A DNA stretch of 62,172 nucleotides from Bacteroidota bacterium. Its GTDB lineage: Bacteria; Bacteroidota; Bacteroidia; Chitinophagales; Chitinophagaceae. Under the pieces are notes generated by a model. That model did not search any database. It saw nothing but the letters and a program-made list of their open reading frames with translations, and was not told the origin of the DNA. The translations under genes were made by a program, and so were the position numbers. Positions within the stretch are counted from its first letter, which is position 1. Each line of letters opens with the position of its first letter. This document shows, one piece after another, positions 36,152-46,244 of the stretch. The stretch is from positions 1 to 62,172 of the forward strand of contig CANJRV010000004.1 of the NCBI GenBank assembly GCA_947476825.1. The letters are read 5' to 3'.

Positions 36152-38548
36152 TTAGTTACTTCTGATAACAGCACCTGTTTTTTGTTCTAAGGTTAATATT
36201 ATTTTTTTTATTTCATCTTCCACTTCAACATCTGTTAATGTTTTTTCAGCATTGTAAAAAGATAAATTAATGGCGTAAGATTTTTTATCTGCGCCTATTT
36301 TTTCACTTTCAAAAACATCAAATAATTGTATCGATTGTAACAATTTACTCTTCGCTTGCTTCACTGCAATCTGCACATCTTTATATTGGATTTGTGTATC
36401 TAATATCATGGCTAAATCGCGTTGCACAGTTGGGAATTTTGGAATTTCTTTATAATGAACTTTTGGATTCTCATAGAAGTTTTGAATAGTTGACCAATCC
36501 AATTCTACAAACCAAACTGCTTGTTTAATATCAAAGGTTTTTAATTTGGACATTGCAACATTTTCTATGTATCCAATTTTTTTATTTTGAAATAAAATGT
36601 GCATGAAAGTTTCCTCTGCATCAAAGGACAATTGCATTTTTTCAAATACACTCTCCAATATTCCTTTTACAAAATAGATAGTTGCAGGTTTCGCTTTTTC
36701 AGCCCATGAATTACTTTTTGCATTGCCACTGATATATAAGGCAAGTTTATTGGTTTCCAAAAAGCCATCAGGTTTCATCAAATAGGTTTTGCCAAATTCG
36801 AAAAAAGCCAATTGATTATTTCTTCTATTTAAGTTATGCGCGATTGCTTCTAATCCTGTTTCCAGCATAGAAGGTCGCATCACGTCTAAATGAGAAGACA
36901 AACTATTCAACATTTTTACAACCGGAATTTCTTCGCCAAAATAAGCAGCATTAGTGATAGAGTTTGTGAACAATTCATAGAAGCCTTTTCCTACCAGTTG
37001 TTGAGCAAAATATTTTTTTACATCTGGAATGAAACCCTTTGTATTTGTTGGTAGCGAGAAAGCAATTTTTCCAGTAAATGGAATATTATCCAAACCGTCG
37101 ATACGCATAATTTCTTCCACTACATCTGCTTGCATGGTGATGTCAGGTTTTGCAAATGGAACTTGCACCGTTAAACCTTCTTCTGTTTCATCCAGGATGG
37201 AAAAACAAAGTTGAGTTAGTATATTTTTTATTTGGGTAGTTGGATAATCTTTGCCTGCAAGGTTTCTGATTTTTTCATATTTCAATACAATTGTATTTGG
37301 CGTAAATGGGGTAGGATATAGGTCTAGCATATCAGAGCTAATGGTTCCATTGGCCAATTCGCAAATGAGTTGTGCGGCACGAGCTAAGGCATAAGGTACA
37401 TTGCTAATATCAGATCCTTTTTCAAAACGAATAGCCGCATCTGTTCGTAAATTAAGGCGCATTGAGGTTTTGCGAATGGTATCAGGTTTGAACCATGCAC
37501 TTTCTAAGAATATATTTTTTGTATTGCTACTCACGCCTGAGTGTAAACCACCATAAATGCCAGCAATACACATCGGTTCTTTTTCATTGCAAATCATTAA
37601 ATCTTCTTCATTTAATACTTGTGTTTTATTATCCAAAGAAATAAAGTTTGCTTTGTTCTCTGCTGTCTTTATGATTATATGTTGACCTTCAATTTTATCT
37701 AAGTCAAACGCATGCAAGGGTTGACCGCATTCGTGCAAAACAAAATTGGTAATATCTACAATATTATTGATTGGGTTGACGCCAATACTTTTTAATCTTT
37801 GTTGTAACCACGATGGGGATTCACTCACTGTTATATTTGAAATACTAACACCGGCATATCTTGCGCAACGAACTGAGTCTTCAATGGTGATTTTAATATT
37901 TTGTGGAGTAGTCGCTGGTTCAAGATTTGTTGTTGGGACTTTTGAAACAACCCGATTGCCAGTTTTATTAGAAAGGTAAGCACAGACATCTTTCGCTACA
38001 CCAAGATGGCTCATCGCATCCATTCTATTTGGTGTTAATCCTATTTCATAAATGATATCCGCTTTTGGAATGGAATAATAAGTACTAGCTAATGTGCCAG
38101 CTTCAAGATGATCGGGTAAAACAATAATACCAGAGTGACTTTCGCCCAATCCAATTTCATCTTCAGCACAAAGCATTCCTTCACTTTCTTCACCTCTTAT
38201 TTTTGCATGTTTAATTTCAAATTTTTCACCATGCGTAGGATGTATCGTAGTGCCCACAGTAGCGACTACCGCGGTTTGTCCTTCTGCTACATTGGGTGCA
38301 CCACAAACAATGTTCAATAACTTTTCACCACCAATATTGACCTTAGTTATTTTTAATTTATCTGCGTTTGGATGTGGTTCGCATGCCATTACTTTGCCAA
38401 TGATCAAACCGGACAAACTACCTTTTACAAATTCATAAGTCTCCATATTTTCAACTTCTAAACCTACAGAGGTTAGGATATGTGATAATTCATCTGCGGG
38501 AATAGCTTGCTCAAGGTATTGGCTAAGCCAATTATAGGAAATCGTCAT
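36152..38548 (-). CDS. pheT: Phenylalanyl-tRNA synthetase beta subunit
   Basis: 798 aa from the ATG at 38548 (MTISYNWLSQYLE), the normal start of PheT; an in-frame codon 51 bp upstream lies beyond the -7 element. Domains in order: B1 and tRNA-binding OB fold (about 40-150), B3/B4 editing domain (about 210-390), B5 (about 400-470), the class II-like core (about 480-690) and the FDX-ACB anticodon domain (about 705-798, with FPTVQRDLAMILD). With PheS, encoded elsewhere, it charges tRNA-Phe and edits Tyr. Confidence 0.96.
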   Translation of the reverse strand: MTISYNWLSQYLEQAIPADELSHILTSVGLEVENMETYEFVKGSLSGLIIGKVMACEPHPNADKLKITKVNIGGEKLLNIVCGAPNVAEGQTAVVATVGTTIHPTHGEKFEIKHAKIRGEESEGMLCAEDEIGLGESHSGIIVLPDHLEAGTLASTYYSIPKADIIYEIGLTPNRMDAMSHLGVAKDVCAYLSNKTGNRVVSKVPTTNLEPATTPQNIKITIEDSVRCARYAGVSISNITVSESPSWLQQRLKSIGVNPINNIVDITNFVLHECGQPLHAFDLDKIEGQHIIIKTAENKANFISLDNKTQVLNEEDLMICNEKEPMCIAGIYGGLHSGVSSNTKNIFLESAWFKPDTIRKTSMRLNLRTDAAIRFEKGSDISNVPYALARAAQLICELANGTISSDMLDLYPTPFTPNTIVLKYEKIRNLAGKDYPTTQIKNILTQLCFSILDETEEGLTVQVPFAKPDITMQADVVEEIMRIDGLDNIPFTGKIAFSLPTNTKGFIPDVKKYFAQQLVGKGFYELFTNSITNAAYFGEEIPVVKMLNSLSSHLDVMRPSMLETGLEAIAHNLNRRNNQLAFFEFGKTYLMKPDGFLETNKLALYISGNAKSNSWAEKAKPATIYFVKGILESVFEKMQLSFDAEETFMHILFQNKKIGYIENVAMSKLKTFDIKQAVWFVELDWSTIQNFYENPKVHYKEIPKFPTVQRDLAMILDTQIQYKDVQIAVKQAKSKLLQSIQLFDVFESEKIGADKKSYAINLSFYNAEKTLTDVEVEDEIKKIILTLEQKTGAVIRSN

Positions 38549-38566
38549 TATATGATTTTGAAGGCG

Positions 38567-38574
38567 CAAATATA
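38567..38574 (-). promoter_or_regulatory. -7 element of pheT
   Basis: On the minus strand TATATTTG followed by CGCC, 18 bp before the chosen pheT ATG. It supports that start over the upstream one. Confidence 0.5.
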
Positions 38575-38579
38575 GTTTT

Positions 38580-39127
38580 TGAAGCGGGATTGATGGCAAT
38601 CTTATTGGAGTTTATATTTCTAGATTTGAACTACAATTCTTCAAGCTTCGTTCAACTACTTTATTTATATGATAACAGTTTTAATGTAGAAATTTTGGAA
38701 GGAAGCTTTATGATGTGTTTAATTTTTAGCAATAAGAGATTTTTTTTAAGTGTAAAAAATGATTTTATGTGAAAATAGTTACGAGATGGTTAGGTTTAAT
38801 AGGAGAAAAATCAACATAAGATAGGTATACAGTAAGTGTAACAATAAAATAATAGTCATTTTTCTATATTGTAATATCCTTCCTTTTTCCTATCGTTTTT
38901 CTATTTTTATTTTTACACAGATGTTGTGCATTACAATGGACTTTATTTTATAACTTTGAAAGAATGTGTAAAACATAGAAGAGAATGCTAGAAATATGTT
39001 AGTAAACATGTGGATAGCATCTGAATTCTGTTGGATAAAATATTGTGGACGGATTATGACGAACACAAATTTTTTGAAATTACATTCGTTTACTTTCCAA
39101 TCATAACTCTAAATTTTTTAATATATA
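38580..39127. other. AT-rich divergent gap with DnaA-box-like 9-mers
   Basis: No gene is convincing in this 580-bp gap between the divergent pheT and dnaB. It is very AT-rich and contains four 9-mers resembling DnaA boxes: TTTTACACA (38911), TGTGTAAAA (38965), TGTGGATAG (39009) and TGTGGACGG (39044). Their significance is untested. Confidence 0.4.
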
Positions 39128-40729
39128 ATGGCTATTTCATCGAAATTAAATTCACGAACTAAAAAACCAGACCTTTCTCCTTTATTATATGGGAAAATGC
39201 CTCCACAAGCTCCTGATCTTGAAGGAGCAGTGTTAGGTGCAATTATGTTGGAGCCACAAAAGTTAGCCGAGGTTTTAGAAATTATCCAATCGGAAGAGTG
39301 TTTTTATGCAGATGCTAATCAACGAATTTATGGCGCTATACGCCGCCTTTTCGATAAAGGTTCTCGTATTGATTTTATGACGGTTTGTGAAGAGTTGCGA
39401 AAAAATAGTGAATTGGAAATGGTTGGCGGAAGTTATTATGTTACAAGTTTAACTCGTGACATAGTAAGTAGTGCGAATATTGAAGAGCATGCACGTATTG
39501 TGATGCAAAAATATATTATGCGTGAATTGATTCGAATGAGTGGGGATGTGATTAGCGATGCGTATGAAGATACAACGGATGTATTTGATTTGTTGGACAA
39601 AGCAGAAACAAATTTGTATGAAATTACAGATAAGCATCTTCGCAAAAATTTTTCCAGCATTAATTCTATTCTTGCAAAAACAATTCATGAAATAGAAGCA
39701 CAGGCTGGCAAAAATGATGAATTAACAGGCACGCCTTCTGGCTTTGTAGATTTAGATAGAGTAACTTCAGGTTGGCAGAAGACGGATTTAATTATATTGG
39801 CTGCTCGTCCTGCTGTTGGTAAAACAGCCTTTGCTTTAAACCTAGTGATGAATGCTGCATTTAGCAAAAATCAACCGACAGGTGTTGCATTTTTCTCTTT
39901 GGAAATGAGTGCAGGTCAATTGGTAAAAAGGATGCTTTCAGCAGTTACAGAGGTTCCATTGGGTAAAATAACAAAAGGTGCATTGGCAGATCATGAAATC
40001 GTTCAACTTCACCAAAGGATGGGGAAGTTGGCTGCAGCCTCTATCTTTATTGATGATCAAGCAGCATTAAATATTTTCGAGTTAAGGGCAAAATGTAGAA
40101 GGCTCAAACAAAAACACAATATTGGTTTGGTAATCATAGATTATTTGCAATTGATGCAAGGATCTGTAGATAAAGGTGGTAATCGTGAACAGGAGATTTC
40201 TAAAATTTCTCGAGATTTAAAAGGCTTAGCAAAAGAATTAGAAATTCCAATTATTGCATTATCTCAATTGAATCGTTCTGTGGAGAATAGAAAAGATGGA
40301 GCTAAAATGCCACAACTAAGTGACTTGCGAGAATCGGGCGCGATAGAGCAAGATGCGGATATGGTTATGTTTTTATATCGACCTGAATATTATGGTTTAG
40401 ACAAAAATCCAGAAGGAGAACCAGTCGCAGGTGAAACTTGGATAAATATTGCAAAGCATCGTAACGGCAAAACAGATGTAGTAAAAGTAAGAGCTAATTT
40501 AGAATATCAGAAATTTGAGGATATGCCACAAACTAATGGTTTCGGTATTTTGCCAGAAAATATTGCAGATCCTAAAGTAGGACTAAAAACTAATTATGGT
40601 GATGGACCGAAGTTGTCTATTCACGAAGGGTTTGAACGTAGAAGTTCTAAAGCAAATGGACTAGATATCCAAGATGATGAATTTGGCACATCCAATTTGC
40701 CAGGTGATAGTGGTTCAGTACCTTTTTAA
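39128..40729 (+). CDS. dnaB: Replicative DNA helicase DnaB
   Basis: 533 aa hexameric helicase that unwinds DNA ahead of the fork. The N-terminal primase-contact domain covers about 25-130 (PPQAPDLEGAVLGAIML). The RecA-like domain has Walker A ARPAVGKTAFALN (about 225), Walker B GLVIIDYLQLMQG (about 345), and the arginine-finger region near SQLNRSVENR and SDLRESGAIEQDADMV. The 70-residue acidic tail after the core is variable. No intein. Confidence 0.97.
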   Translation: MAISSKLNSRTKKPDLSPLLYGKMPPQAPDLEGAVLGAIMLEPQKLAEVLEIIQSEECFYADANQRIYGAIRRLFDKGSRIDFMTVCEELRKNSELEMVGGSYYVTSLTRDIVSSANIEEHARIVMQKYIMRELIRMSGDVISDAYEDTTDVFDLLDKAETNLYEITDKHLRKNFSSINSILAKTIHEIEAQAGKNDELTGTPSGFVDLDRVTSGWQKTDLIILAARPAVGKTAFALNLVMNAAFSKNQPTGVAFFSLEMSAGQLVKRMLSAVTEVPLGKITKGALADHEIVQLHQRMGKLAAASIFIDDQAALNIFELRAKCRRLKQKHNIGLVIIDYLQLMQGSVDKGGNREQEISKISRDLKGLAKELEIPIIALSQLNRSVENRKDGAKMPQLSDLRESGAIEQDADMVMFLYRPEYYGLDKNPEGEPVAGETWINIAKHRNGKTDVVKVRANLEYQKFEDMPQTNGFGILPENIADPKVGLKTNYGDGPKLSIHEGFERRSSKANGLDIQDDEFGTSNLPGDSGSVPF

Positions 40730-40747
40730 CTTCAAAGCAAAATAAAA

Positions 40748-42505
40748 TTAAAAACTTCGGATTGCTCTAACATTGGCAATTGAACTTTTTAAAACAATCT
40801 GCTGTAAACCTGATAAGAAATCTTGCCTCCAAGCATTATCTAGATTGTCTTCCACTGAACACCAGTAATTGGTTTGGGCGAATCCACCAATAAGACCTTG
40901 GTATTGGAACATTAAATCCAATTCATATTTTGAAGGAAGATACCAATCGCCAAAGTTGTCATTTGTGTAATTTGAACACAGTTGGGCAGGATTATTACCA
41001 ATCCCGATTTTTGAAATGATTCGCTCTGTATTCATTAATCCAGAAAAAAGGCCGTCTCGAATAGCATTTGTAATTGTCATAGTTTGATTATTATCCCATC
41101 TAATTCCAACAGCTTGATCTGCAAGAGAAGCAATTAATCCATGTTCCTTTTTGTCGTCCAAAGCAAAAATAACTCCACCATCGAAGAATTCACCAATAAA
41201 ATGAGGTGTAATCAAAGGGTCTTGCCAAGAAGCGAATCCTGAAGCATCACTTGTCAATATTTTTCCGGTTGCTTGTGTTCCATCTACAATTTTTATGGAC
41301 CCTTGTATTTCTAATTTTGAAGTTGGATTAGTTGTTCCTATACCAATATTACCTGTATTAGATATTCTTAATCTTTCTAAATTATTGGTACCCAAGGATA
41401 ATATATCATTTTCTCTATTAACAATACTAGCTGCATTTCCAGTTGTTCTTATATCTAGTCCGTCAGAAATTAATGCACCAGTTGTCGTATTTGTGATTTT
41501 AAGTGTATCTCCAGTGGATGGATAATTGAATTGAACATGCGCAACTGGCATTACAGCGTTATTTGTATTAAACCCGATTCGACCTGTTGAGCTATCAATA
41601 TGCATTCTAACCGTTACTGTTGAGGTTGATTGATTGTAATACCCAAATCCAATATTACCCCCAGTAGAAAACAACAAGCTCCCCTGGCTATTATTGAATC
41701 CGAATAATTTAGATACTTTATAACCTGCTGAAACTGGATTGCCGCCTATACCTTCTGCATATTTGTTCATAATTGCATAATTAGCAGTTGCTGTAAATCC
41801 AGTATTAGCGTCATTAAAAAAAGAAAGTCTAGATGCACCTGCTGTTGCATTGGTATGTTGTATTCTTAATTCTGTATTATTAGTTGTGGCATCAAAAATA
41901 TGAAATTTTGCTGAAGATACAGGAGAGGTGGTTCCGATGCCAATTGAACTTCCGTTATCGTAGAGTATAGATTTGCCAATCGTATTTAAAGCTGTAAATT
42001 TAGATAGGTAATTAGCATCACCCGCCACGTGCGCAGCACTGGAATTAACTGCACCCGTTCTAGTATTGTTGTTTCCCGTACTAGAAGTTGATCCAGCCTT
42101 ATCGGCGTAGATAGCATATGGAACGGATAGCAACTGAGTTGTACCAATTACCAGAAAATTATTACCGCCAGTTGGATCAATTGCAACTTGTATATATTTA
42201 TTTCCTGTTTCCCATTTAATTGATTTCATTTCTCCGCTAATAGGAGTTCCATTGCCAATTTGAAGAGTATACAATCCAAATTCATTTGTGATAATATTTT
42301 GGGTCTCCTCATATTCTGCAGCTGTTGCGTCATCAGTTGGTAAAACTGATAATTTTAATGTCATTTTTTGATTTGCTAATGGAATTCCTTTTGCGTCACG
42401 GGCTATTCCTTGGTAATTAAATTTTTGCGGAACTTGGGCGAATAAATTAAAATGAATCATACTACATGCGAACAAAAAGATGGTTAAAAAGTGATTTTTA
42501 TTCAT
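40748..42505 (-). CDS. Exported surface protein with C-terminal DUF1566 (Lcl) domain
   Basis: 585 aa with a signal peptide (about residues 1-23, ending LFAQ). Residues 24-150 are the N-domain typical of Bacteroidota surface proteins (VPQKFNYQGIARDAKGIPL, LSVPYAIYADKAG). The middle (about 160-430) is made of Gly/Asn-rich strands with recurring IGIGTTSP / NIGIGTTNPTSKLEI phrases. Residues about 440-585 form a DUF1566 domain (GDWYLPSKYELDLMF; YWCSVEDN). There is no T9SS tail. It is convergent with dnaB with 18 bp between stops. Function unknown; adhesin-like. Confidence 0.8.
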   Translation of the reverse strand: MNKNHFLTIFLFACSMIHFNLFAQVPQKFNYQGIARDAKGIPLANQKMTLKLSVLPTDDATAAEYEETQNIITNEFGLYTLQIGNGTPISGEMKSIKWETGNKYIQVAIDPTGGNNFLVIGTTQLLSVPYAIYADKAGSTSSTGNNNTRTGAVNSSAAHVAGDANYLSKFTALNTIGKSILYDNGSSIGIGTTSPVSSAKFHIFDATTNNTELRIQHTNATAGASRLSFFNDANTGFTATANYAIMNKYAEGIGGNPVSAGYKVSKLFGFNNSQGSLLFSTGGNIGFGYYNQSTSTVTVRMHIDSSTGRIGFNTNNAVMPVAHVQFNYPSTGDTLKITNTTTGALISDGLDIRTTGNAASIVNRENDILSLGTNNLERLRISNTGNIGIGTTNPTSKLEIQGSIKIVDGTQATGKILTSDASGFASWQDPLITPHFIGEFFDGGVIFALDDKKEHGLIASLADQAVGIRWDNNQTMTITNAIRDGLFSGLMNTERIISKIGIGNNPAQLCSNYTNDNFGDWYLPSKYELDLMFQYQGLIGGFAQTNYWCSVEDNLDNAWRQDFLSGLQQIVLKSSIANVRAIRSF

Positions 42506-43076
42506 TGGATGTTAATTTAGTCTTATTTTTTATGAAGAAATGAATTAATATACAAACTTAATGCATACTATAATTAAATTATATAAAATATCAAAAAAAA
42601 GGTAACGGACATTCTCTATCACACATTTCTGAATGTATGTGTTAGTAGCAATGAAATATTTAAAGATAGAGATATTAAATTGTTACTATCCTTGCTGGTA
42701 TATAAAAGTTCAATTCTCGGCATGTATTTTTTATTTGTACTTTGAAAGGGATGATACAAATCTTGCTCAACAAATTGAAAAGAGGCAAAATTGACTAGTG
42801 TATTATTACATAAAATTAAGAAAAGTTAAATTTTGAAAGGAAAAAGAGGAAATTTTATCATTATATAAAATGAGAATTATATCCAATCCATTTTTTTATT
42901 AAGAATTTTATTTTCTTTGACTTTGTAGGAAATGAAAATGAGATTACAAAGAATGGAATAGAATTGCCTTTCATGCTATTTGATGTTAAGTTATGACGAC
43001 TTTAATCTTAGAGTAGCAAATGTAGGTAAGTAGGTTTTTCGATGGTTTTAGGATTGCTTTCAAAAAGCAAATAAAG
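42506..43076. other. AT-rich intergenic region, no gene seen
   Basis: 570 bp between a divergent surface-protein gene and the recombinase relic. I looked for a copy of the tRNA-Arg 3' end (an attachment-site partner) and did not find one. No strong hairpin or repeat seen. Confidence 0.45.
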
Positions 43077-43364
43077 ATGAAACCATCAACATTGAAAGAT
43101 GCAAATGAAAAGAAAACCAACATCATTCCATTTAAAAAAACAAACCCGATTACCGTCAATGACATTAAACAAACGATATGCAAACGAAGAACCCTAACAG
43201 ACGAACAATGTATTTTAGTCAAAGACTGGCTGAACAACTTTTTAGAATTGAGTTATAAAACTTGGAAGCAAAAACAAACACAACTATCATTTACAATAAA
43301 CCAAACAGAACAAGATGAAGAAAGCAATATTATATATCTGGGTGATTACAGACGAGCAAGCTGA
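43077..43364 (+). CDS. Small basic protein overlapping the recombinase
   Basis: 95 aa, highly charged, no membrane segment (VNDIKQTICKRRTLTDEQCILVKDWLNNFLELSYKTW). Its last 50 bases overlap the start of the serine recombinase in another frame, so the two are probably translationally coupled. It may be an accessory protein of the element. Family not recognised. Confidence 0.55.
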   Translation: MKPSTLKDANEKKTNIIPFKKTNPITVNDIKQTICKRRTLTDEQCILVKDWLNNFLELSYKTWKQKQTQLSFTINQTEQDEESNIIYLGDYRRAS

Positions 43365-44830
43365 ACGAGGACATTCATTAGCCTATCAAGAAGATAAACT
43401 AAGAAAGTATTGCGGGTTGAAAAATATTGAAGTCGTGCAATTATACAAAGACGACCATTCGGCAAAAACATTTGACCGACCCGAATTTGCAAAACTATTG
43501 GCTCAGATAAAAAAGAATAAACAAGATGCAGACCTATTACTTTTTATTAAGTGGGATAGATTTAGCCGAAATACTGGAGATGCTTATCACATGATAAATA
43601 TACTTAACAGATTAGGAGTAGAGCCACAAGCCATTGAACAGCCGTTGGATTTAAACGTACCTGAGAACAAAATTATGTTGGCATTTTATTTGGCTTCCCC
43701 TGAAGTTGAAAATGACAGACGTGCTTTAAATGTAATTTCAGGAATGCGAAGGGCAAGAAAGGAAGGAATATTTTTAGGCGTGGCTCCCAAAGGATATTTA
43801 AACCAACGAAATGAAAACAATAAACCTATCATTGTTCCCGACACCATTTCATCTCCACTTATTCGGGAAGCATTTGAGGAAGTAGCGAAAGGAGTAAAAC
43901 CTGTGTTTACTATTTTAGAAGAATTGCAAAAGAAAGGTTTGAAGTGTAGTAAGTCAAATATGTGGCATGTTCTCACAAATCCAGTTTATTATGGTGGTGT
44001 AGAGGTTTCTACATACAAAGATGAACCTTATGAAATTATACAAGGTAAACATGAACCCCTTATTACAAGAGAATTATTTGAAACTGTGCAAGATGTTCTT
44101 TTCAATAGAAAACGAAAAGTGCCTGAAAAGAATACCAAGAACAAAGAACTCCCATTGAGAGGATTATTGCAATGTAAAATATGTGGTGGGAATTTAACAG
44201 GGAGCGCATCCAAAAACAGATTGAAGCAACCATACTTCTATTATCATTGTCGTTTAAAATGTAATGAACGATTTAGAGCTAAGTTGGCAAATGACTGGAT
44301 AGTAGATGAACTTCTTAAATTTAAAATATCTAGAGAGGATGCGGAAGCAATTAGAAGAGTTAGCAAAGAAGTATTCACCTCAAATGAAGAGGATAGAAAA
44401 AAGGAAGTTCAAAAGAAGAATGTAGAAATTGAACGCAATCAAACTCGAATTGCAAAGGCTCAACAAATGATGTTAGATGGCACATTAGATACACAGGATT
44501 ACAAAGAAATCAAGGCAAGATATGAGCCTGAAATTTTGAAAATTAAACGGGAATTATCGGTATATAATTCATCCAATAGCAAAATGGAGGAATATGTAAA
44601 CTATGCCGTTGATGTATTACAAAACATAGACACACTCTTTGATTAAGCGGATTTGGACACAAAACAGGCAATTGTGTGTTCGGTTTTTGCTGAAAAGTTA
44701 GTTTATGACAAAAATGAAAGTCGAACACCGAAATTGAATAAAGCTGTTTCTCTATTACTCAATATTAGCAAGGATTACAGCCCAAAGAAAAATGGGACTT
44801 TTCAACAAAATCGTGAAAAGTCCCATCCTG
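43315..44830 (+). pseudogene. Large serine recombinase relic, catalytic Ser lost and C-terminus cut
   Basis: The frame from 43315 encodes a resolvase domain (about 1-145), a recombinase domain (about 160-260) and a zinc-ribbon domain (about 280-330; CKICGG ... YHCRLKC). Active enzymes have YxRVSTDEQ; here it reads YIWVITDEQ, so the nucleophilic Ser is Ile (codon at 43345) and the Arg two before it is Trp (43339). The other active-site arginines (KWDRFSRN) remain. A TAA at 44644-44646 truncates the protein at 443 aa, yet the same frame continues with ADLDTKQAIVCSVFAEKLVY up to the tRNA gene, which is the usual C-terminal end of this family. It is almost certainly inactive. Confidence 0.85.
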
Positions 44831-44904
44831 TGATCCCGCTTGGATTCGAACCAAGGACCTACAGCTTAGAAGGCTGTTGCTCTATCCAACTGAGCTACAA
44901 GACC
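44831..44904 (-). tRNA. tRNA-Arg (anticodon UCU)
   Basis: The minus strand folds into a 74-nt cloverleaf. The acceptor stem GGTCTTG pairs with CGGGATC with three G-U pairs. The D arm is AGCTCAGTTGGATAGAGC. The anticodon arm ACAGC-CTTCTAA-GCTGT gives UCU, which reads AGA. The T arm is CTTGG-TTCGAAT-CCAAG, with discriminator A. CCA is not encoded. Its 3' end directly abuts the end of the recombinase frame, as expected if that element integrated there. Confidence 0.95.
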
Positions 44905-45028
44905 ATTGTTGAAGGGCGCAAATATACAATTCATTTCCACAAAATAAAATTACATTCTGGAACTGAATTAAATTATAAAAATTGGAATTGTTGTACATTG
45001 GGCAACTTATTATTCAATTCACTTTCTG

Positions 45029-45454
45029 TTGCAAATACGTAGAACATATCTTACCTATTTTTTGTTGTTGCTATTTTATACTTCTGTTGGTCAGCAAGAG
45101 AATAAAATTCATGTGCAGATATTGAAAAATTATTTTCAGGAGCCTCACAATGGTATACAAAAAAAGAGAGCCATGATGCATAAGAAGGATACTCCAAATG
45201 CATTGTATTTTTTATCTGGAGCTATGATTTACTTTTACCAGAATTGTATTTCTGAACAGATTCAGGCTACCTGTACTTACCAAATTTCTTGCTCTGAGTA
45301 TATAAAATTATGCATACAACAATATGGCTTCTTTCATGGCACATTAGCAGGTTTGAATCAATACATGAAGTGTTCCCCTAACAACTTCAAAAATCATTTG
45401 GCATTCACCTTAAATGAAGACAATAAAATTATTAATTCAATTAAGGATGAGTAA
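45029..45454 (+). CDS. YidD-like protein with signal peptide
   Basis: 141 aa. Residues about 60-115 match the YidD/DUF37 domain (membrane protein insertion efficiency factor): GAMIYFYQNCISEQIQATCTYQISCSEYIKLCIQQYG (quoted in part) and a final MKC, with the conserved C..SCSEY and terminal Cys. Unlike classic YidD (about 70-85 aa, cytoplasmic) it has an N-terminal export signal (LTYFLLLLFYTSVGQ). The start is taken as TTG at 45029, as no ATG precedes the signal. Its end overlaps the next gene (ATGAGTAA). It is the first of three coupled genes. Confidence 0.75.
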   Translation: MQIRRTYLTYFLLLLFYTSVGQQENKIHVQILKNYFQEPHNGIQKKRAMMHKKDTPNALYFLSGAMIYFYQNCISEQIQATCTYQISCSEYIKLCIQQYGFFHGTLAGLNQYMKCSPNNFKNHLAFTLNEDNKIINSIKDE

Positions 45455-46244
45455 AAAAAGCATCAGCCTCATATTCTTTTTTGTTACAATATCTAAATTG
45501 ATTGTATCTCAAGACAAACAAGATTTTATAAAGCACTTATTTAAGGAGAAACAAAAAATTGAATTGCTCCAGTTTATTCAACAGAGTTATTTGAATAATG
45601 ATTCCTTGGATTATTTATTAGCAAAATATAATTTAGGTTATCAGCAAGATAGTAGTTTTTTATTTTTTGTACAAAAAAGTAAAATACTGTTTGTCACAGA
45701 TACAATTGCTACGGGTTATGCATCTTGTTATTTTTTAAAGTCTGATCAATTGGAACAAGATAGAAAAGAATGGTTTCGAGAAATGCAAAAAAATAAAAAA
45801 GTTGAAGGTGTGAATAGAATGTCGGATATTTTTTTTCTGAATGGAACAAAACCAAATCTTATTCACGAATCTAATTATCCCAATTTACTACAAGCTAGCG
45901 TGAATCAATATAAACAAGCTGCTTTAAAAAATCCAATCAAAGCGGCATGTCTATCTGCTATAGTTCCAGGGCTAGGCAAAATGTATATTGGTAAATACCG
46001 AATTGGCTTAAATGCGATGTTTATGAATGGCGTATTTGCTGCGCAAACGTATGAAAGCATTCACAAGTTGGGTGTCAAACATCCATTGAGTATTGTAAAT
46101 ATTATTTTATCCTCCTTGTTTTATGCGTCCACTATTTATGGCAGTTATCGAGATACCGAATATTATAAAAAAGAAAATTTGCAACAATTATATCATGATG
46201 CTTCGAACTATTATTCTACTGTGTACTATCCTGATCTGTATTAG
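45447..46244 (+). CDS. DUF5683-like exported membrane protein
   Basis: 265 aa. The start at ATG 45447 overlaps the stop of the YidD-like gene and gives a signal peptide (MSKKSISLIFFFVTISKLIVSQ). The C-terminal third has the phrase ACLSAIVPGLGKMYIGKYRIGLNAMFMNG, resembling the glycine-rich membrane hairpin of DUF5683/TM2-type proteins. The next gene encodes a protein with a similar SYIVPGSGIMLKGYITKGSTA segment, so the two are distant relatives. It is probably part of an envelope complex with the YidD-like protein; function unknown. Confidence 0.65.
   Translation: MSKKSISLIFFFVTISKLIVSQDKQDFIKHLFKEKQKIELLQFIQQSYLNNDSLDYLLAKYNLGYQQDSSFLFFVQKSKILFVTDTIATGYASCYFLKSDQLEQDRKEWFREMQKNKKVEGVNRMSDIFFLNGTKPNLIHESNYPNLLQASVNQYKQAALKNPIKAACLSAIVPGLGKMYIGKYRIGLNAMFMNGVFAAQTYESIHKLGVKHPLSIVNIILSSLFYASTIYGSYRDTEYYKKENLQQLYHDASNYYSTVYYPDLY

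Noticed and set aside
38590-38772. 60-aa gene upstream of dnaB
   Set aside because: Very AT-rich frame, no family, overlaps the pheT promoter region; probably chance.
44653-45042. Separate gene downstream of the recombinase
   Set aside because: It is in frame with the recombinase and then reads antisense through the tRNA; it is the cut-off C-terminus, not a gene.
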